Source of the DNA: Scolanthus callimorphus
Taxonomy: Eukaryota; Cnidaria; Anthozoa; Actiniaria; Edwardsiidae
Direction of reading: 5' to 3'
Assembly: GCA_033964015.1 (NCBI GenBank)
Contig: CM066913.1
Location: 9,666,953-9,730,952, forward strand
DNA length: 64,000 bases
The notes under the pieces were generated by a model, which saw only the letters and a list, made by a program, of their open reading frames with translations, was not told the origin of the DNA and did not search any database. The position numbers were made by a program, and so were the translations under genes. Shown in pieces: positions 44,501 through 55,300 of this stretch (position 1 is the first letter of the stretch; each line of letters starts with the position of its first letter).

Positions 44501-47500
44501 ACCCTATAACCACCCCTTGGTTGTCCGACAACATATGGCATCACATTTGCCTGACATGGGAATCTTCTACAGGACGTGAGCAATATTTCGTGGACGGTGT
44601 TCTGAAGCACACGAGTACTAATGTCCCTGGACATAGCATACCAGGTGGAGGTAACGTCTCACTTGGTAGACTTGTCAACGAAGATGGTACTGTATTTTGG
44701 AGTCAATATTCATTTATAGGAAACATCACTCGTTTAAATATCTGGAGCTCTGTCCTTCGCGGCAACGTGATTGATGCAATGTCCAGGGAGCCTAGTACCG
44801 AGAGTGGTGACGTCATAGCATGGTGTGATTTGAGGACTACCGTAAAAGGAAGCGTTGTGGTTGTGGAGAATGCCAGCATTGATGTAAAAGGCAAGTAAGA
44901 TGAAGTCTGGTACAATTTGCTTTCGGGAGCATTATCGTGAACGGTTCACCCTGGAATTCCAAGCTAGAACATTCAACTTTTTATCCGAAACAGAAGAGTT
45001 TTTCTGAGGGGGCAGCAATTTTTTCTTTTTCCGTAGGGGGGGGGGGGGGGGGGGGGGGCTTACCCTGTTTCCAAGGGGGTCAGAACAGGAAGATACTCTC
45101 ACGTGGGTATTTGTGAGGGGGACCAGGACTGAAATGGGGGGGGGGGGGGGGTAGAGGGGGGGAAGAGGGGTGCTCTAGGACTGACTACCCACCCTGGTAT
45201 TCCAGGCTGCTCTAGGATAACCCATCTTCGAACTCAGCTTTCTCTAGGGTCACCCCACTAACCTCTTAGGGGTCCATTCAGATAGTAAACCAAGCAACAA
45301 TGCTTTTATCAATATCGCACTTGTTGGTACCTTTTAGGGGTCAAAATTAGCTTAGCCACATCCTTTTTTGGTACATCTTCTGAACACAATCACCCAGTTT
45401 AATGTCCCACAATGTATCGGAAAACATGACAAGAAATGATCATGAGCCTCCCATTATCTTACAGTGCAAGAGAATGACTACGAGCTAGAGTTCAGAGTCG
45501 ATTCCACTAAGAACTACATAGTATATTCAGGCATGCCGCGGATGAGCCAGTTCACTGCCTCGGTATGGATGAAAACCAGTTTGACGGACACCGCAAGACA
45601 CCTCCCATTGTTTTCGTACTCACAAGGACATTGGACCAACGCCCTGACATTGATAGTTGTGGGAGATAACATAGTATTGGCCGTTCTCGATCATTGGAAG
45701 TAAGCAGTAATAATGTGATGCTTTATAGAGCGGTTTTCAAATGACTGTCGTGAGTAATTACAAATTACTCAGTGATTGCGATTAGGTTGTGATTTTTCGA
45801 GATTTGATCCTTCAGTCAATCAGATCGCGTAGAGAAAGCAATTACACAAGTACTTGTGATGGACTTCGCTCGCGAAAAGGAGAGATTGCTCGCTTCGCCG
45901 TCTGATTGGTTAGTATATATAGCCTATATCGCATTTGATTGGATAGTGAATTACTCATGAATTGCTTTCACGACAGTCATGTGAAAATCGCTCTATACGG
46001 CGGCACATGTTGATACTATTATAATAAGGAGCCTCGACTAGCCGCCATTTTGTCAGCCTAGCAACATACTAAGCTCGGTTTCGATGCAGACTCGTACCCA
46101 GACGTTTCCTCTGTCAATAAGAACGTGACGCAAAGGTTTGTGGGGAGGACTGTGGACGGCGCAAAGGATTATGGGGAGGGAGAAAGGAGAAACAGAGACG
46201 TTGCGCGCCTCCCTCTTCTTTGTTTACAAGAGACTGGGTACCAGTTGTGGCTACAACATGAGCATTCGTGTTGTATTAACAGCTCTACACAATACGGATG
46301 AGAATCGTGTAACTAACATCTAGATCTTATTCTTTACCACTGTATGCATTGCTACGCGACCTCAAAATTCACTGTTGCGATGGGCGATTGGCGATATTTA
46401 GCCGTCAATCAAAACTAAAACGTTGGATTTGGCTACTTCGGTGGGTCGACATTAATTGTAAAATCAATTAAAATAATTGTAAGCTATCCTTTGGCTTTCT
46501 GTCCTAGAATTATGAACTTTCTGACTCAAGAACATTGACATTACAATTCTTTTGCTGAGAATCGCCAAACGCTACCGTGAATTTTGAGGTCGCGTAGCAA
46601 TTCATACAGTGGTAATCCTAGTGTCATCTGTTTTCAAATAATAATCTGGTCCAGTCAAATCACACTTGTGGTCTATTGTCAATGCTGCGTTCTGATTGGT
46701 TGAGGTACTAGCCTAGTAGTAGCGAACAGTGTCGTATTTGAAAGCCATAACATGCCGCTAATGACCAGACGAGACCGGCCGAGAATTCAAATTCAAATGG
46801 CGGGTATTAGACGATTGTCCTAAAGTTTCTAATTTTTCGCTTAGTGTTTATTTGTTTTGCTTGATGTACTAATTTAGACATGCTGTGAGCGACGACTTCT
46901 ACAAGCTGAGAGACAACCGATGGCATTGTATCTGCGTGACCTGGGAAAATGAGAGGGGCGAACATAAGTTGTATGTGGACGGTATAGAACGCTTCCGCCA
47001 TATTGACCTAGCAGTTGACAAGAGAATCCCTGGTAACGGAATGCTTATCTTAGGACAGGAACAAGACAGCCACGGTAAACACAGGCGCGTATAGCTAAGG
47101 GGAAAAACTGGAAAGAGGCACCATACTTGTGTACATTTGTACAAAAGTGACCCCACTTTCTCAAATCCTGGCTACGCCCCTGAAACAATTTACAAACTCT
47201 GATACCCAGGACTTTTTATTAAAATTGCGTATCACCATACACGGACACACAGGCGGGGCCCCCATCGATAAAATGCGTTGAAACAAGGCATTTCAGATGA
47301 ATTTATTGAGGGATTCGAGTAACTTGTGGCCAAAAATAACTGAGGCCTCTTTTGTGAAATTATCTCGAAACACTAGTAAAATCTCTCTTAATCGTTTCTA
47401 AGACCATGTAAAGCAAAGTTACAGGTCTTTTTCTGGACCTCCTGTTCCTTTTTGCAATGCGAAGGTAGATATTGGACGTATTGGACATTTAACAAGCAGC

Positions 47501-49114
47501 GAAGAGCTAATTTTCCCAGCCACAAGCACGTGGCAAATTGCCATTAGTAACACGTAGCGATTGGACTTAAACTACTCCTCTCGTCCTCATGGTCTCTGAG
47601 TCAATAGCCCACTCGGCTATAATAGTTAAAGAATTGTTAAATAATAGATAACATGACGTTGGCCCCGCTGCTAAGTCTCAAGATTCATTTCATGTGATGC
47701 TTTCTTCTCCTGTGATCTTTAGGTGGTGGATTCAGTGCTAGTCAGGTATATCTTGGTGTCTTGTCCCACCTTGAAATATGGAATACATACTTTTCCTCCT
47801 CGTTTGTCGCCATGTTGAGTAGAGGATGCGGCACTTGGACCGGTAATGCAGTAAGCTGGAGAGACATCATGACGGCTCCGCGACACGGGACTATCATAGA
47901 AAGGAAGTATTCGTCTTGTACTTTGCCAGGCAAGTATCACCATAGGATCACCATAGGCGTTTCCTCTCTAGCACCTCTGCCGCGTAAATGTTTTCTTCAT
48001 ATTTCACATGCAGTTCACGCACCATCTTTATTTCTTTGGGATCACTATTTCGCCTCGATCCTGCCACGTGAGCACGAATTTATTGACTCTCGGTACCTGA
48101 ACCACAGCCCGCGGAGATGGAGGGGCTGGCGGAGCCGAGATCCCCAGTTTTAGACAATTTTAGACAATTAGACAATAATAATAATTAATAAGAATAAGAA
48201 TATTTTTTCAAAGTGCACCCCTCGGACCGTGCGACGGCAGGGACGGCGTGTTGAGTTGGTTTGACAAGGCCTGGAAGCAGTCCGCGAAGAACAAATATTA
48301 TTTAAAATAGTATTTCTTTGCAAATACTTAAGTAATGGTCCGTATAAGAACTAGGCAAGCCAACGGCAAAGCATGCTGGAATGCAATTAATTTCTATTGA
48401 AAATATAGGCAATTTCATTGGCTTAGACATGAAAATCAGTAAATTCACTATGCTAGAAAAACTTGTCTGAGGATTTTCAGGAATATATAAGCACATGTGG
48501 TACTCACAAAGAGGATATGCAATTTTAAAAGACTTTGTATGTGGGGAACCTAGCGCAAAATGCTGATTCTCACTCCTTTGTTCTTCTTTAATCTGATTGG
48601 TCTAGAGACTTTTTGTTGCCATATGTTCTCAAAGCAAGTCGAAATCTATCAATTGTTTACTGTTATTATGTTACTAGTCATGATAACTTTCTGTGGTAAA
48701 AAAATAGGACATATCCTACGTGGGGAACCTTCAATGCCGTAGAACAATGGAGGTTTGCCTAGTTCTTGCATGGATGATTACTTAATAGACATTCTCAGAG
48801 AGGGTATTCATTTCATGCTGAGACGTGCCAGTTACGTGGATTACCAGTCACAGAGCGAGGGTTAAAAGCAGTTACACGTCATCGTACAGGGAGTCTCTAA
48901 TGCGTGATAAAATTGCCTTGCAGGGTTCACGGCACAGACTAGACGTGACCAGTTCTGCCAGCAATTTCATTCCACTGGATGCGTGCGACCTTTACGGGCA
49001 CTATTTGGTCACAATGCATCAAAACCAGCGGGCAAAATGTGGGCGTGCTACTGCAGCAATGCGCTCAAGTCGATAGCTGAGAATCAGGGATACGAGTACG
49101 ACAAAAACTTTTAA
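32453..49114 (+). CDS. Secreted PAN-EGF-triple-pentraxin protein, copy 3 (11 exons, one with a 1-nt deletion)
   Basis: Exons inferred at 32453-32585, 32857-33080, 34824-34953, 35687-35963, 37249-37622, 43883-44110, 44499-44890, 45465-45699, 46878-47074, 47723-47929 and 48924-49114. They sum to 2588 nt, one base short of a whole number of codons. The shortfall is in exon 6, where the translation changes frame. Every other exon keeps the paralogue phase. The domain order is the same as in copies 1 and 2, but sequence is the most diverged. Two introns (after exons 7 and 10) start with GC instead of GT. Intron 5 carries a 5.9-kb inverted-repeat element with a LINE. Either the gene is becoming a pseudogene or exon 6 contains an assembly error. 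Confidence 0.7.
32857..33080 (+). CDS. Copy 3 exon 2: PAN/apple domain
   Basis: GMALVGHVISSLLVDSYDDC, AMEC, DTCQSFNYL, KCELNSRL, GYDYYEPTNN. Acceptor ctttccag, donor AAC|GTAAGT, phase 0. Confidence 0.8.
33061..33204. repeat. 72-bp tandem duplication across the exon 2 donor
   Basis: attatgagcctacgaataac plus the following intron start (gtaagtggttcctttgg) occurs at 33061 and again at 33133, nearly identically. The second copy carries a complete second donor site. Confidence 0.9.
34824..34953 (+). CDS. Copy 3 exon 3: EGF-like domain
   Basis: LPDVCQSSPCLYNGIC, VKSC, NGYDCVC, YGDRCQYF: six EGF cysteines plus the extra one between C3 and C4, as in copy 1. Acceptor ttaccatag, donor ACAG|GTAGGC. 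Confidence 0.8.
35061..35539. mobile_element. MITE of the GGGGGACTCC family
   Basis: Inverted ends: poly-G then aactcccatattttttgacc at left, ggtcaaaaaatatgggagtc then poly-C at right. Flanked by ccttaatc on both sides, a likely 8-bp target duplication. The left C-run/G-run (35061-35098) is long and its length is unreliable. Confidence 0.8.
35687..35963 (+). CDS. Copy 3 exon 4: first half of pentraxin domain 1 with internal duplication
   Basis: GAYDLHFLAGPTDDSY, ITSFTACMWINSS. A block of about 20 residues is duplicated in tandem: VPVALFSYTKP...PVAAD, then GPVALFSCTKP...VAA. The exon is therefore 277 nt against 241 in copy 2. Acceptor atttacag, donor AG|GTATCG. Confidence 0.75.
36392..36849. 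mobile_element. 458-bp MITE flanked by TTAA, copy A
   Basis: Inverted termini of about 30 bp (aagtaatcatccatgcaaga with aactaggcaa at the left, ttgcctagttcttatacgga with ccattactt at the right), with TTAA at both edges. A copy of exactly the same length in the opposite orientation lies at 48328-48785. TTAA targets suggest a piggyBac-type transposase acting in trans. Confidence 0.8.
36950..37215. repeat. Tandem repeat of about 62-68 bp, about 4 copies
   Basis: Units contain cctgatgagacacgctgtct and cgtgtttgatatattaacca. The array ends about 35 bp before the acceptor of copy 3 exon 5. Confidence 0.8.
37249..37622 (+). CDS. Copy 3 exon 5: second half of pentraxin domain 1
   Basis: RDGQWHFVCVLWNHT, FFVDGSRKG, GKIFLGQARD, FIGQVSRFNLWSHA. 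374 nt, eight codons shorter than copies 1 and 2. Acceptor gttcacag, donor GCAG|GTAAAG. Confidence 0.8.
38600..41760 (-). mobile_element. Non-LTR retrotransposon, CR1/L2-like, broken
   Basis: Minus-strand pieces in order: an APE-type endonuclease (40915-41685: TETRIYND, GGVGMYIN, AIYRQHNS, VLGDININIL); a reverse transcriptase (39679-40698: [57 protein letters not shown]); and a C-terminal part (38838-39566: KYLGVMIDSTLSWKQHI). The catalytic FADD motif (LFADDTN) is in a different frame, near 39745, and further breaks separate the pieces, so the copy is inactive. The 3' end is marked by a T-rich run on the + strand near 38610-38640. Confidence 0.9.
43205..43325. repeat. (ATA)n microsatellite plus dispersed GCGCTATTTC repeat
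   Basis: ataataataataataataat followed by gcttacatttatatagcgct and tagcgctttacaagaaattt. The same unit, inverted, is at 15080-15180. Confidence 0.6.
43883..44110 (+). CDS. Copy 3 exon 6: first half of pentraxin domain 2, frameshifted
   Basis: The start reads ANKTAFKFMFPK, aligned with VNQSDYVFDFP of copy 1. Then the conserved frame moves to DIANKLVQLPSLPTLSKFTL and SMWVQLNK. The switch is near 43912-43920 (tttccaaagatattg). The length is 228 nt, while both paralogues are 1 modulo 3 (229, 223). Acceptor tttttccag, donor TC|GTAAGT. Confidence 0.7.
44410..44530. repeat. Partial tandem duplication spanning the exon 7 acceptor
   Basis: acagagaccccataatcacc at 44412 and acagagaccctataaccacc at 44496 are about 84 bp apart, each followed by a ggttgtc motif. 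The second copy is the real acceptor plus the exon 7 start. Confidence 0.7.
44499..44890 (+). CDS. Copy 3 exon 7: second half of pentraxin domain 2
   Basis: NIWHHICLTWESSTGREQYF contains the full pentraxin signature (HICLTWES). Then GGGNVSLGRLV, FIGNITRLNIWSSVL and GDVIAWCDLR. Acceptor taatacag. The donor is AAAAG|GCAAGT, a GC-type site; the next exon is in phase. Confidence 0.8.
45465..45699 (+). CDS. Copy 3 exon 8: first part of pentraxin domain 3
   Basis: VQENDYELEFRVDSTKNYIV, MSQFTASVWMKT, PLFSYSQG. Acceptor atcttacag, donor AA|GTAAGC. 235 nt as in copy 2. Confidence 0.8.
45724..45997. mobile_element. MITE with TATAGAGCGGTTTTCA ends
   Basis: Inverted termini of about 30 bp (tatagagcggttttcaaatg and catgtgaaaatcgctctata), each followed by gactgtcgtga or its complement. 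It starts 25 bp after the exon 8 donor of copy 3. Confidence 0.8.
46335..46614. mobile_element. MITE with TACCACTGTATG ends
   Basis: Inverted termini of about 50 bp (taccactgtatgcattgcta with cgcgacctcaaaattcac; right gtgaattttgaggtcgcg with tagcaattcatacagtggta). Confidence 0.8.
46878..47074 (+). CDS. Copy 3 exon 9: middle of pentraxin domain 3
   Basis: RDNRWHCICVTWENERGEHK, YVDGIERF, GNGMLILGQEQDS. Acceptor taatttag, donor ACG|GTAAAC. Confidence 0.8.
47723..47929 (+). CDS. Copy 3 exon 10: end of pentraxin domain 3
   Basis: GGGFSASQVYLGVLSHLEIW, WTGNAVSWRDIM. 207 nt. Acceptor gatctttag. The donor is CCAG|GCAAGT, a second GC-type donor in this gene. Confidence 0.8.
48328..48785. mobile_element. 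458-bp MITE flanked by TTAA, copy B
   Basis: Reverse-complement copy of 36392-36849, the same length and nearly identical in sequence, with TTAA at both edges. It lies in copy 3 intron 10. Confidence 0.8.
48924..49114 (+). CDS. Copy 3 exon 11: shortened C-terminal domain
   Basis: GFTAQTRRDQFCQQF, STGCVRPLRALFG, MWACYC and NQGYEYDKNF, then a stop at 49112-49114. It aligns with copies 1 and 2 but ends before their final NSGC cysteine and has a CYC pair instead. Acceptor ccttgcag. Confidence 0.75.
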
Positions 49115-50210
49115 ACTCTTATTACTTCACACGGCATCATGAAATTAGCAACATCCACAACTAAGGAGATATTCCAGGAGATAATTGACCAATCAGAGTG
49201 TGTTATCGTAGATTCACAGTGCAAGATAAACATTTCGCACGATATGCATGGCCATACAGGGTAGCACAGGATGGGTGAATTCACTTTCATTGCTTACGTA
49301 TGGATATCGGTCACGGTATTTCACGATCTGGACCGACCCCAAGCCTGTAAATAACATATATGTATGACAATCCCAATCCGCAGTAATCAGTTTATTTATA
49401 CAAATGGCATTGTATCAACTGAATTACAGTTTGTGGTCAGATACAAAGGCAAAAACGCGATTGCAATGGTCTGCTCCTCAGCTCTAACCGTTTGGGCTAC
49501 GGAGGAGACTACAATTGTCTGAATTGTAGCGGACAGTACAAAAATACGCCATCGTGTATCATCGTAGGAGGTCTAATGATGGACATCTCGAGCATGACGG
49601 CAAAGGCTATACGTACTAGCATGCTTAAAAATCAAATATTAAAAAGTTACAAGATCACTAAATGCATGAGATTTCACCCCTGTAATACACATGGTGTGTT
49701 GGGATATCAAAAGGAAGATTAGTGGGTGATTTAATTTAGTCGTTATCGGATGACGACTGTTCTCTACTTTGCGGCTGGCGTGAATCTTTAAGTTTAACCA
49801 CAGACGGCCCAGGGCTTGTGTGTAAAGCGTTAGCACGCTGTCGATTTGGCGCAGCTTCAAACAGTTTTAGCCTCGTGCCCAGGCAACCCCTTGCCTTCAG
49901 CTAGTCCGCTTTGTGCATTCAATATGGCGGCCGCTCTTCAAGCCGACAAGGAGTAGCTTCTCGGGCAGGTAGCAAAAACAAAAGACGTCATTGCCAGGCG
50001 AGGCGTGGAGAGGGAGGCTAAATCAGTTTGATCAAACCTCTGCATGAATGCAGCTTCGATGTAGCACCAATCGACAGCGTGCAGACATTTGCTTTAAAGC
50101 TTTTTTCAAAATCCTGGACTGTCTAAGGTTGAACGAACATTTGAAAAGACAGGTCCTTTTTTGCAATTTAAGACAGGTAGTCGTGTTCGCGCTAGGAAGT
50201 ACCAAATCTT
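49115..50210. other. Intergenic region between converging genes
   Basis: The pentraxin cluster (+) and the RdRP gene (-) converge here. No supported coding exon and no clear poly(A) signal in either direction. Confidence 0.4.
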
Positions 50211-51499
50211 CTAACTTTGCATGGACACACTTCGAAAAGTGGCCGGCCGATCACTTCGTACCCCTTCAGACAGATACGAAGACAAGCCAAAAGAAAAGTT
50301 CCACACATTAGCTAGGAATGATTGAATACTTGCAGCATCTGCCCAATCCTTCGGAAGATCTGCTTTTATGCTGACCTCAAAACGACGGAAGTTTTTCCTA
50401 AAGCACGATGGCGCCGTCGGCATCGGCCGGGAATACTCATGGACTTCACTCAGCTGAACTAACAGGTTTGACAGGCTTGGATTCTGGTTTGGTAGGTAGA
50501 GCGACTCGTGGCGAAATTCTCGAGTTGTTTTGTGACGGATGAGGTTAACATCTCCCCACACTTCGTCCTTCACCATGAAATTCTTCTTCTTTGATCTTTC
50601 CTCCCTTTTTGCCACCTTCCTTGACTCGTTTGGCAAAATAGCATCCAAGTATTTCTCGTACTCTGTTTCTTGGATCTCGTTCGCCCCCAATGCACGGCGG
50701 GACTGAAGCATGAACCTGACGTCACTCTCTATTCCGTCGCAGGTCCTGGATGTAGTGGCCGACTTGTTCTCTTTCCACCTCCGTTTCACATCGGACAAGC
50801 ACCAGCGTAGGTTTGGAAAGGAAAGCTCTTTGAAGTTGAATGAATCATCGAACTTGATAAAGATGTCCTGTGCATCTGCACAGACATTTGCCCCATACTC
50901 TTCGAACCCGCCAACTTCTAAGAACCCTTGTTGACGAAGGAAGTCTTCCACTTTATCACCCGAGGCTACTACAGTAAAAAAGGAGCTCTTTGTGGGTTTC
51001 TCTGTCAGCTTTTTCTTCTTTCCCAGAGTTGGTTTCTTAGATGTTTTCTTCTTCCTTCCCTTGGAGCTAGTTTGCACCTCTGATGTCAGAAGTATTGGAA
51101 CGCGTGGCTCGTTGCTTCTTGTTTCTCTTGTTGGCGGACTAGAACCTAGCGCTTTGCTGTACCCTTTCTTGAGATTTGCTTGAAGCATTTCAATGGTAAC
51201 ATTCTCAGCATCCTCAATAAACGATTTGGGGACCCTAAAGATGTACACCCGGCCAAAGTGAACGATGAACTCCATGTTTCCATGAACGGAAGTGTCGAAT
51301 TCCCTCTCTGACACTTGAAACTGGGTGAGGAACTTTTCTTGGTAACTCAGGTAGGAGTGGCTTATTGTGGGAGGTGTCACAGAGTTGTAGAAGGCAAGAG
51401 TCGCCAGCATAGGAGTGTAGAGGCGGGTGCCATCGTGCTGAGGGTGGTGGTTAGACTTGTAAGGCTCGAGCTTGACTGGATCGTTGTCACTCAGAGAGT
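50211..51499 (-). CDS. Possible terminal exon of the RdRP gene, or a separate gene
   Basis: A long minus-strand frame of about 430 codons with good coding character (for example FDTSVHGNMEFIVHFGRVYI and SFNFKELSFPNLRWCLSDVK, plus a lysine-rich KGRKKKTSKK stretch). It has no domain I can name. If it belongs to the RdRP gene, an acceptor at tttactag (51500-51507) gives the right phase for the donor at 52143 and yields LFE-DSLSDNDPVKLE. Alternatively a separate gene starts at ATG 51539 (A at -3; an in-frame stop lies upstream). The frame ends in a stop at 50211-50213. A donor-like GCAA|GTATTC near 50325 could cut it earlier. Confidence 0.6.
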
Positions 51500-51639
51500 C
51501 TAGTAAATCATTATTAACATTATTGGGCTTCATGCTCATTTTAATAAACGTTACAAGAATCTATATGGAAGTTTTAGTTTTAGTTGCCAATCACAAGGAA
51601 CTCTTTCCTTTGCCTTGAGAATAGTCAGACCACAATGGC

Positions 51640-51766
51640 CAGCGGCGTAGCCAGGAATTACTGAAGGGGGGGGGGGGGGGGGGAGAATTTCCGAGAAAGT
51701 ATGGGAAAATTTCTGAGAAAGGGGGGGTGCCCCCCCCCCCCCCGGACCCCCTGGCTACGCCCCTGA
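51640..51766. mobile_element. MITE with CAGGGGCGTAGCCAGG termini
   Basis: agcggcgtagccaggaatta at the left, ctggctacgcccctga at the right, with long G and C homopolymers between. Same family as 21654-21808. Confidence 0.7.
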
Positions 51767-52142
51767 TGGCGAGCCTAAGCAAGAACAGATTCAAAACATT
51801 AATTACGCAGATTTTGTATGTTCAAGTGCAGGGGTTTCAATAAGTTCTGAAGTAGCAGGTTAAGTTTTGGTAGTAGGCGGCTGGGTTTGTGGGTCCCATA
51901 AGGCCTTTTTAAAAGGCCTGAGCTTTCTAGGAGGTACGGGGCATGGAGGAGGTACGGGCCCTGGTAAATTTTGAAATTTCGGTAGCATAAAAGGCGTTTT
52001 CTTGCGTTTTAGGGGCAAGATAATTGGCATATTCATGTATTCTATTGCTTTAATATTTTTACTTAAAAGTAATCATGAAGTTGCCGGCGATTCACTGCCT
52101 GTAGTCGCCTTCTATTGAAACCCCTGCAAGTGATATTATTAC

Positions 52143-52397
52143 CTTCAAATAACATCTGACTTGATCCTTGCACAAAGCAGACAGACATCATTAGCAGTCT
52201 ACTCATGCCTGAAGGGCTTGTAATTTCCTGCAGAAGCTGCTCCACTGCCTCCACCTCAAACTCGGTCCCACGCGCCTCTACAATCAGGCTGTAGGCAGTG
52301 CTTCGGACCTTGGGACGGATGGTGACTCTGGCTCCCGTCTTACGCTCCATCTCACGTGCGCTCTGACGCTCAGCTCCTCGCATCATGCACGATACTC
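52143..52397 (-). CDS. RdRP gene exon J: KH-like segment
   Basis: [20 protein letters not shown] then TGARVTIRP and [20 protein letters not shown] resemble a KH fold (GxxG-like loop, E-x-x-TGA-x-V, V-x-G-x-x-x-x-V-x-x-A). The loop is not a clean GxxG, so the assignment is tentative. Acceptor cataacag; donor GAAG|GTAATA. Without splicing the frame would stop at about 52063. Confidence 0.65.
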
Positions 52398-55300
52398 CTG
52401 TTATGAAACCAAATGAAATTGTCACGTCGCGTAACATATGTACAACGTTGATATTTGTTTTTATTTTTTTCCTAGAGGGCACGGTAACGAATTCTGCATT
52501 CTGATTGGTTCTTAGAGCGCGCGCGCGAGGGCGATATTTTCCCAAAGCAGATTTCGTATGACTGTGAAAAGTACCGCGGTGCGGCGCGGTACTGTCGCGG
52601 TGGCTGGGCGGAACAACTTTGTGGCGGTACTTTTCTCAGTCATACGAAATCTGCTCTATCTCTGACCTACGTCACGGTAACCATTTGCGCGCGTTTGTTT
52701 TCATCGAAAAAATTAAATTTTAGAGTTGGAAAAAAGTTATTGGCCTCCGGCCTCGGTCCATTCTCGTACCCAGAGCTCCCCGGCTCGTCTCCTGCTCCTC
52801 GCAGGGGAGGCTCTGGGGACTTCCATTTGAGGACCTTTGCTGATTGGCTGGTTTTGAACGTTGGTGCATGCGCAGAAAGATCTTTCTCTCAACGGCTCTG
52901 TATCAAATCTCGCGCATGCGTCAGTGGCTGTCACCAGAGCCTCCCCCGCGAGAAGACGAGCCGGGGAGCTCTGGGTAAGAGAATGGCCTCGGTCCACATT
53001 TTCCAGCTCTGCCGGTAAATATATATATGTTATTTACCGGCTGGGAGATCCGTATAGGGAAAAACTGTGACCGAGGTCTGGAAAATGTTGACCGAGGCCG
53101 GAGGCCGAGGTCAACATTTTCCAGGCCGAGGTCACAGTTTTTGCCTATACGGACCGATCTAAAGCCGGTAAATAACTTATATATTTTTTCCAACTCTAAA
53201 ATTTGATTTTTTCGATGGAAACAAGCGGCGCGCAAATGGTTACCGTGACCTAGGTCAGAGATAGGAAAATATTGCCCCCCGCGCGCGCGCTCTAAGAACC
53301 AATCAGAATGCAGAATTCGTTACCGTGCCCTCTAGGAAAAAAATAAACCATTGATATTAGTTTACATATAAAAAAAAATAACATAAAATCAAAAAGACTT
53401 TCTTACCAGTTGTCAGATGGATAGCCTGACGTATCTCCGTCCCACAAAGAATTAGGAACGTCTTGAGGTCACCACGAAGTGCAAGGGCATGGTAGGCGCG
53501 CTGCATGTGCTCGGATAGGAGACCAAGCCGACGAGAATCGACCAACTCTTGAGTGCTCCCCTTGGCGATGAAAGATGCGATTGTTGGTGGGATCGGAAGG
53601 TTATGGATGGAGCTGTGACTGGAGAGGAAAGAAATAAGGACCTCTCCTGGGATGTGACCATTCAGGGTCACGGTAGGACCTTCCTCGATTGCGGTCGGCG
53701 ATCGCACCAGGTTGCAGATGATCTGAAAAGCAAATTCGCAAGGAAATGAAAACCGTGAAATATACCGAGGTCTATCGAATCTTCATTCCCTTATTACCAC
53801 TCTCGCAAAACTTACATTTTCCCACTGCGTAAAATCCCTGCCTGGCCCTTCCTTGATCATGCGATGGCAAGCGTCAATCACGACCGCCTCGCTCAACTCC
53901 ACGATGTACCCCTTCTCGAAACAGAAGCTCAGGAACATGAAAGTGAGGGCGTTGCTGTTGACCCCCACGTGACCTCTATGCCCTGTCAAACCCGACACGT
54001 GACCCCACCTCAACAGGAAGCGCAGCACGGGAAGAAGGCCTGGGAACGACTTGAGGTATGACGTCACTAGACTGGCTTTTACGAGACCTTCGCGTGATGT
54101 GCTGAGGTCAATCGGAACTGTGATGGTCCCTTGCGGTGATGGGTGCTTGAAGTTTCTGCAGTAAATTATCTGGGTGGAGACATACATTTGTTATTCTCCA
54201 TTTAATCGAGGTTAACTGAAAACGCGAAGACCACACCACAGCCAAATTCCTTCCATGAGGTCACTAACTATAGGCATTCAACAAATACTAGCTGGGTTAG
54301 CCTTGCACATGTGTTCATGGTCTTAGGCTGGGGCAATGACGAGTTCACCATGTCCATTCAACTTTTCTATTGTTTTTCTAGGCGCAAAATGTTCAGCGAT
54401 GCTCAACGTCAGTTGAATTAGCTCACACGACGGAACCTCGATTTACGGATCTTTTTCACGAATGTTGAACGGTTCAACATCATTCAACATGATTCGACAT
54501 GATGTTCAACATGATTCAACACGATTAAACGTTTCCCAAAGTTACGTTTTTATTGATGACGAAAGCGATAAACATACATTGAACAACGTTAAACACTGCT
54601 TAATTAAGAAATAAAACGTTTTTTTCTGTGCCTTCATAGAGTTTTGAAAACCGAGGCGTTGTTTGGGAGAATTCATGATCTGACTCGAGAATTCTTCCAA
54701 ACAACGACTCGGTTTTCAAAACTCTATGAAGGCACAGAAAGGCCGCGTTATGGCGTCATTTCTATGACCTTCATAGAGTTTTGAAATACAGCTCTCGACC
54801 TATCAGAAAGTGCGATCTATATCTCAATTATTTTATAACATGCATTGAAAAATACTTGTTTATGAAGAAATTGCTGAATAAATATTCACAAAAGTTGAAT
54901 TGATTTGGCCCAAGCCTTATAGAGCTGATTTCGTATGACTGAAAACGTTACGGTGCATTCCGTGCCGTGTCCGCGCGCCGTGACGGTATTGTGCCGTGCC
55001 GTGTCAAAGCATTTTGATTGGTTGATGAGATTGGTTAAATGTTCACGAGAAGGCGAGGTCTTCACAGTCAAACGAAACGTGCTCTAAAAAAAGCACAGAT
55101 TTCATATAAACACTCACCGGCACTCGAGCAGCACTGACCAGGCGCGTAAACCGGAACAGCCTTCGAACTGCGGGAAGAATCCTCCTGAGTATAGTCGCCT
55201 GCTGCTTCTTACTCAACTTCGTCATAGGGTCTGCTGCGCTTCGATCACGTTTTATGACGCACACGTCTACATCTGAATCTTCCCGGAACAAGAACGTAGC

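Noticed and set aside
50048..50311. Plus-strand frame near the end of the 50.2-51.5 kb exon
   Set aside because: Partly antisense to the minus-strand coding exon, and there is no motif or paralogue support.
52063..52142. Unspliced continuation of the KH-like exon to a stop at 52063
   Set aside because: A good donor (GAAG|GTAATA) precedes it and the residues after it look non-coding. An alternative 3' end here cannot be excluded, so this is a weak rejection.
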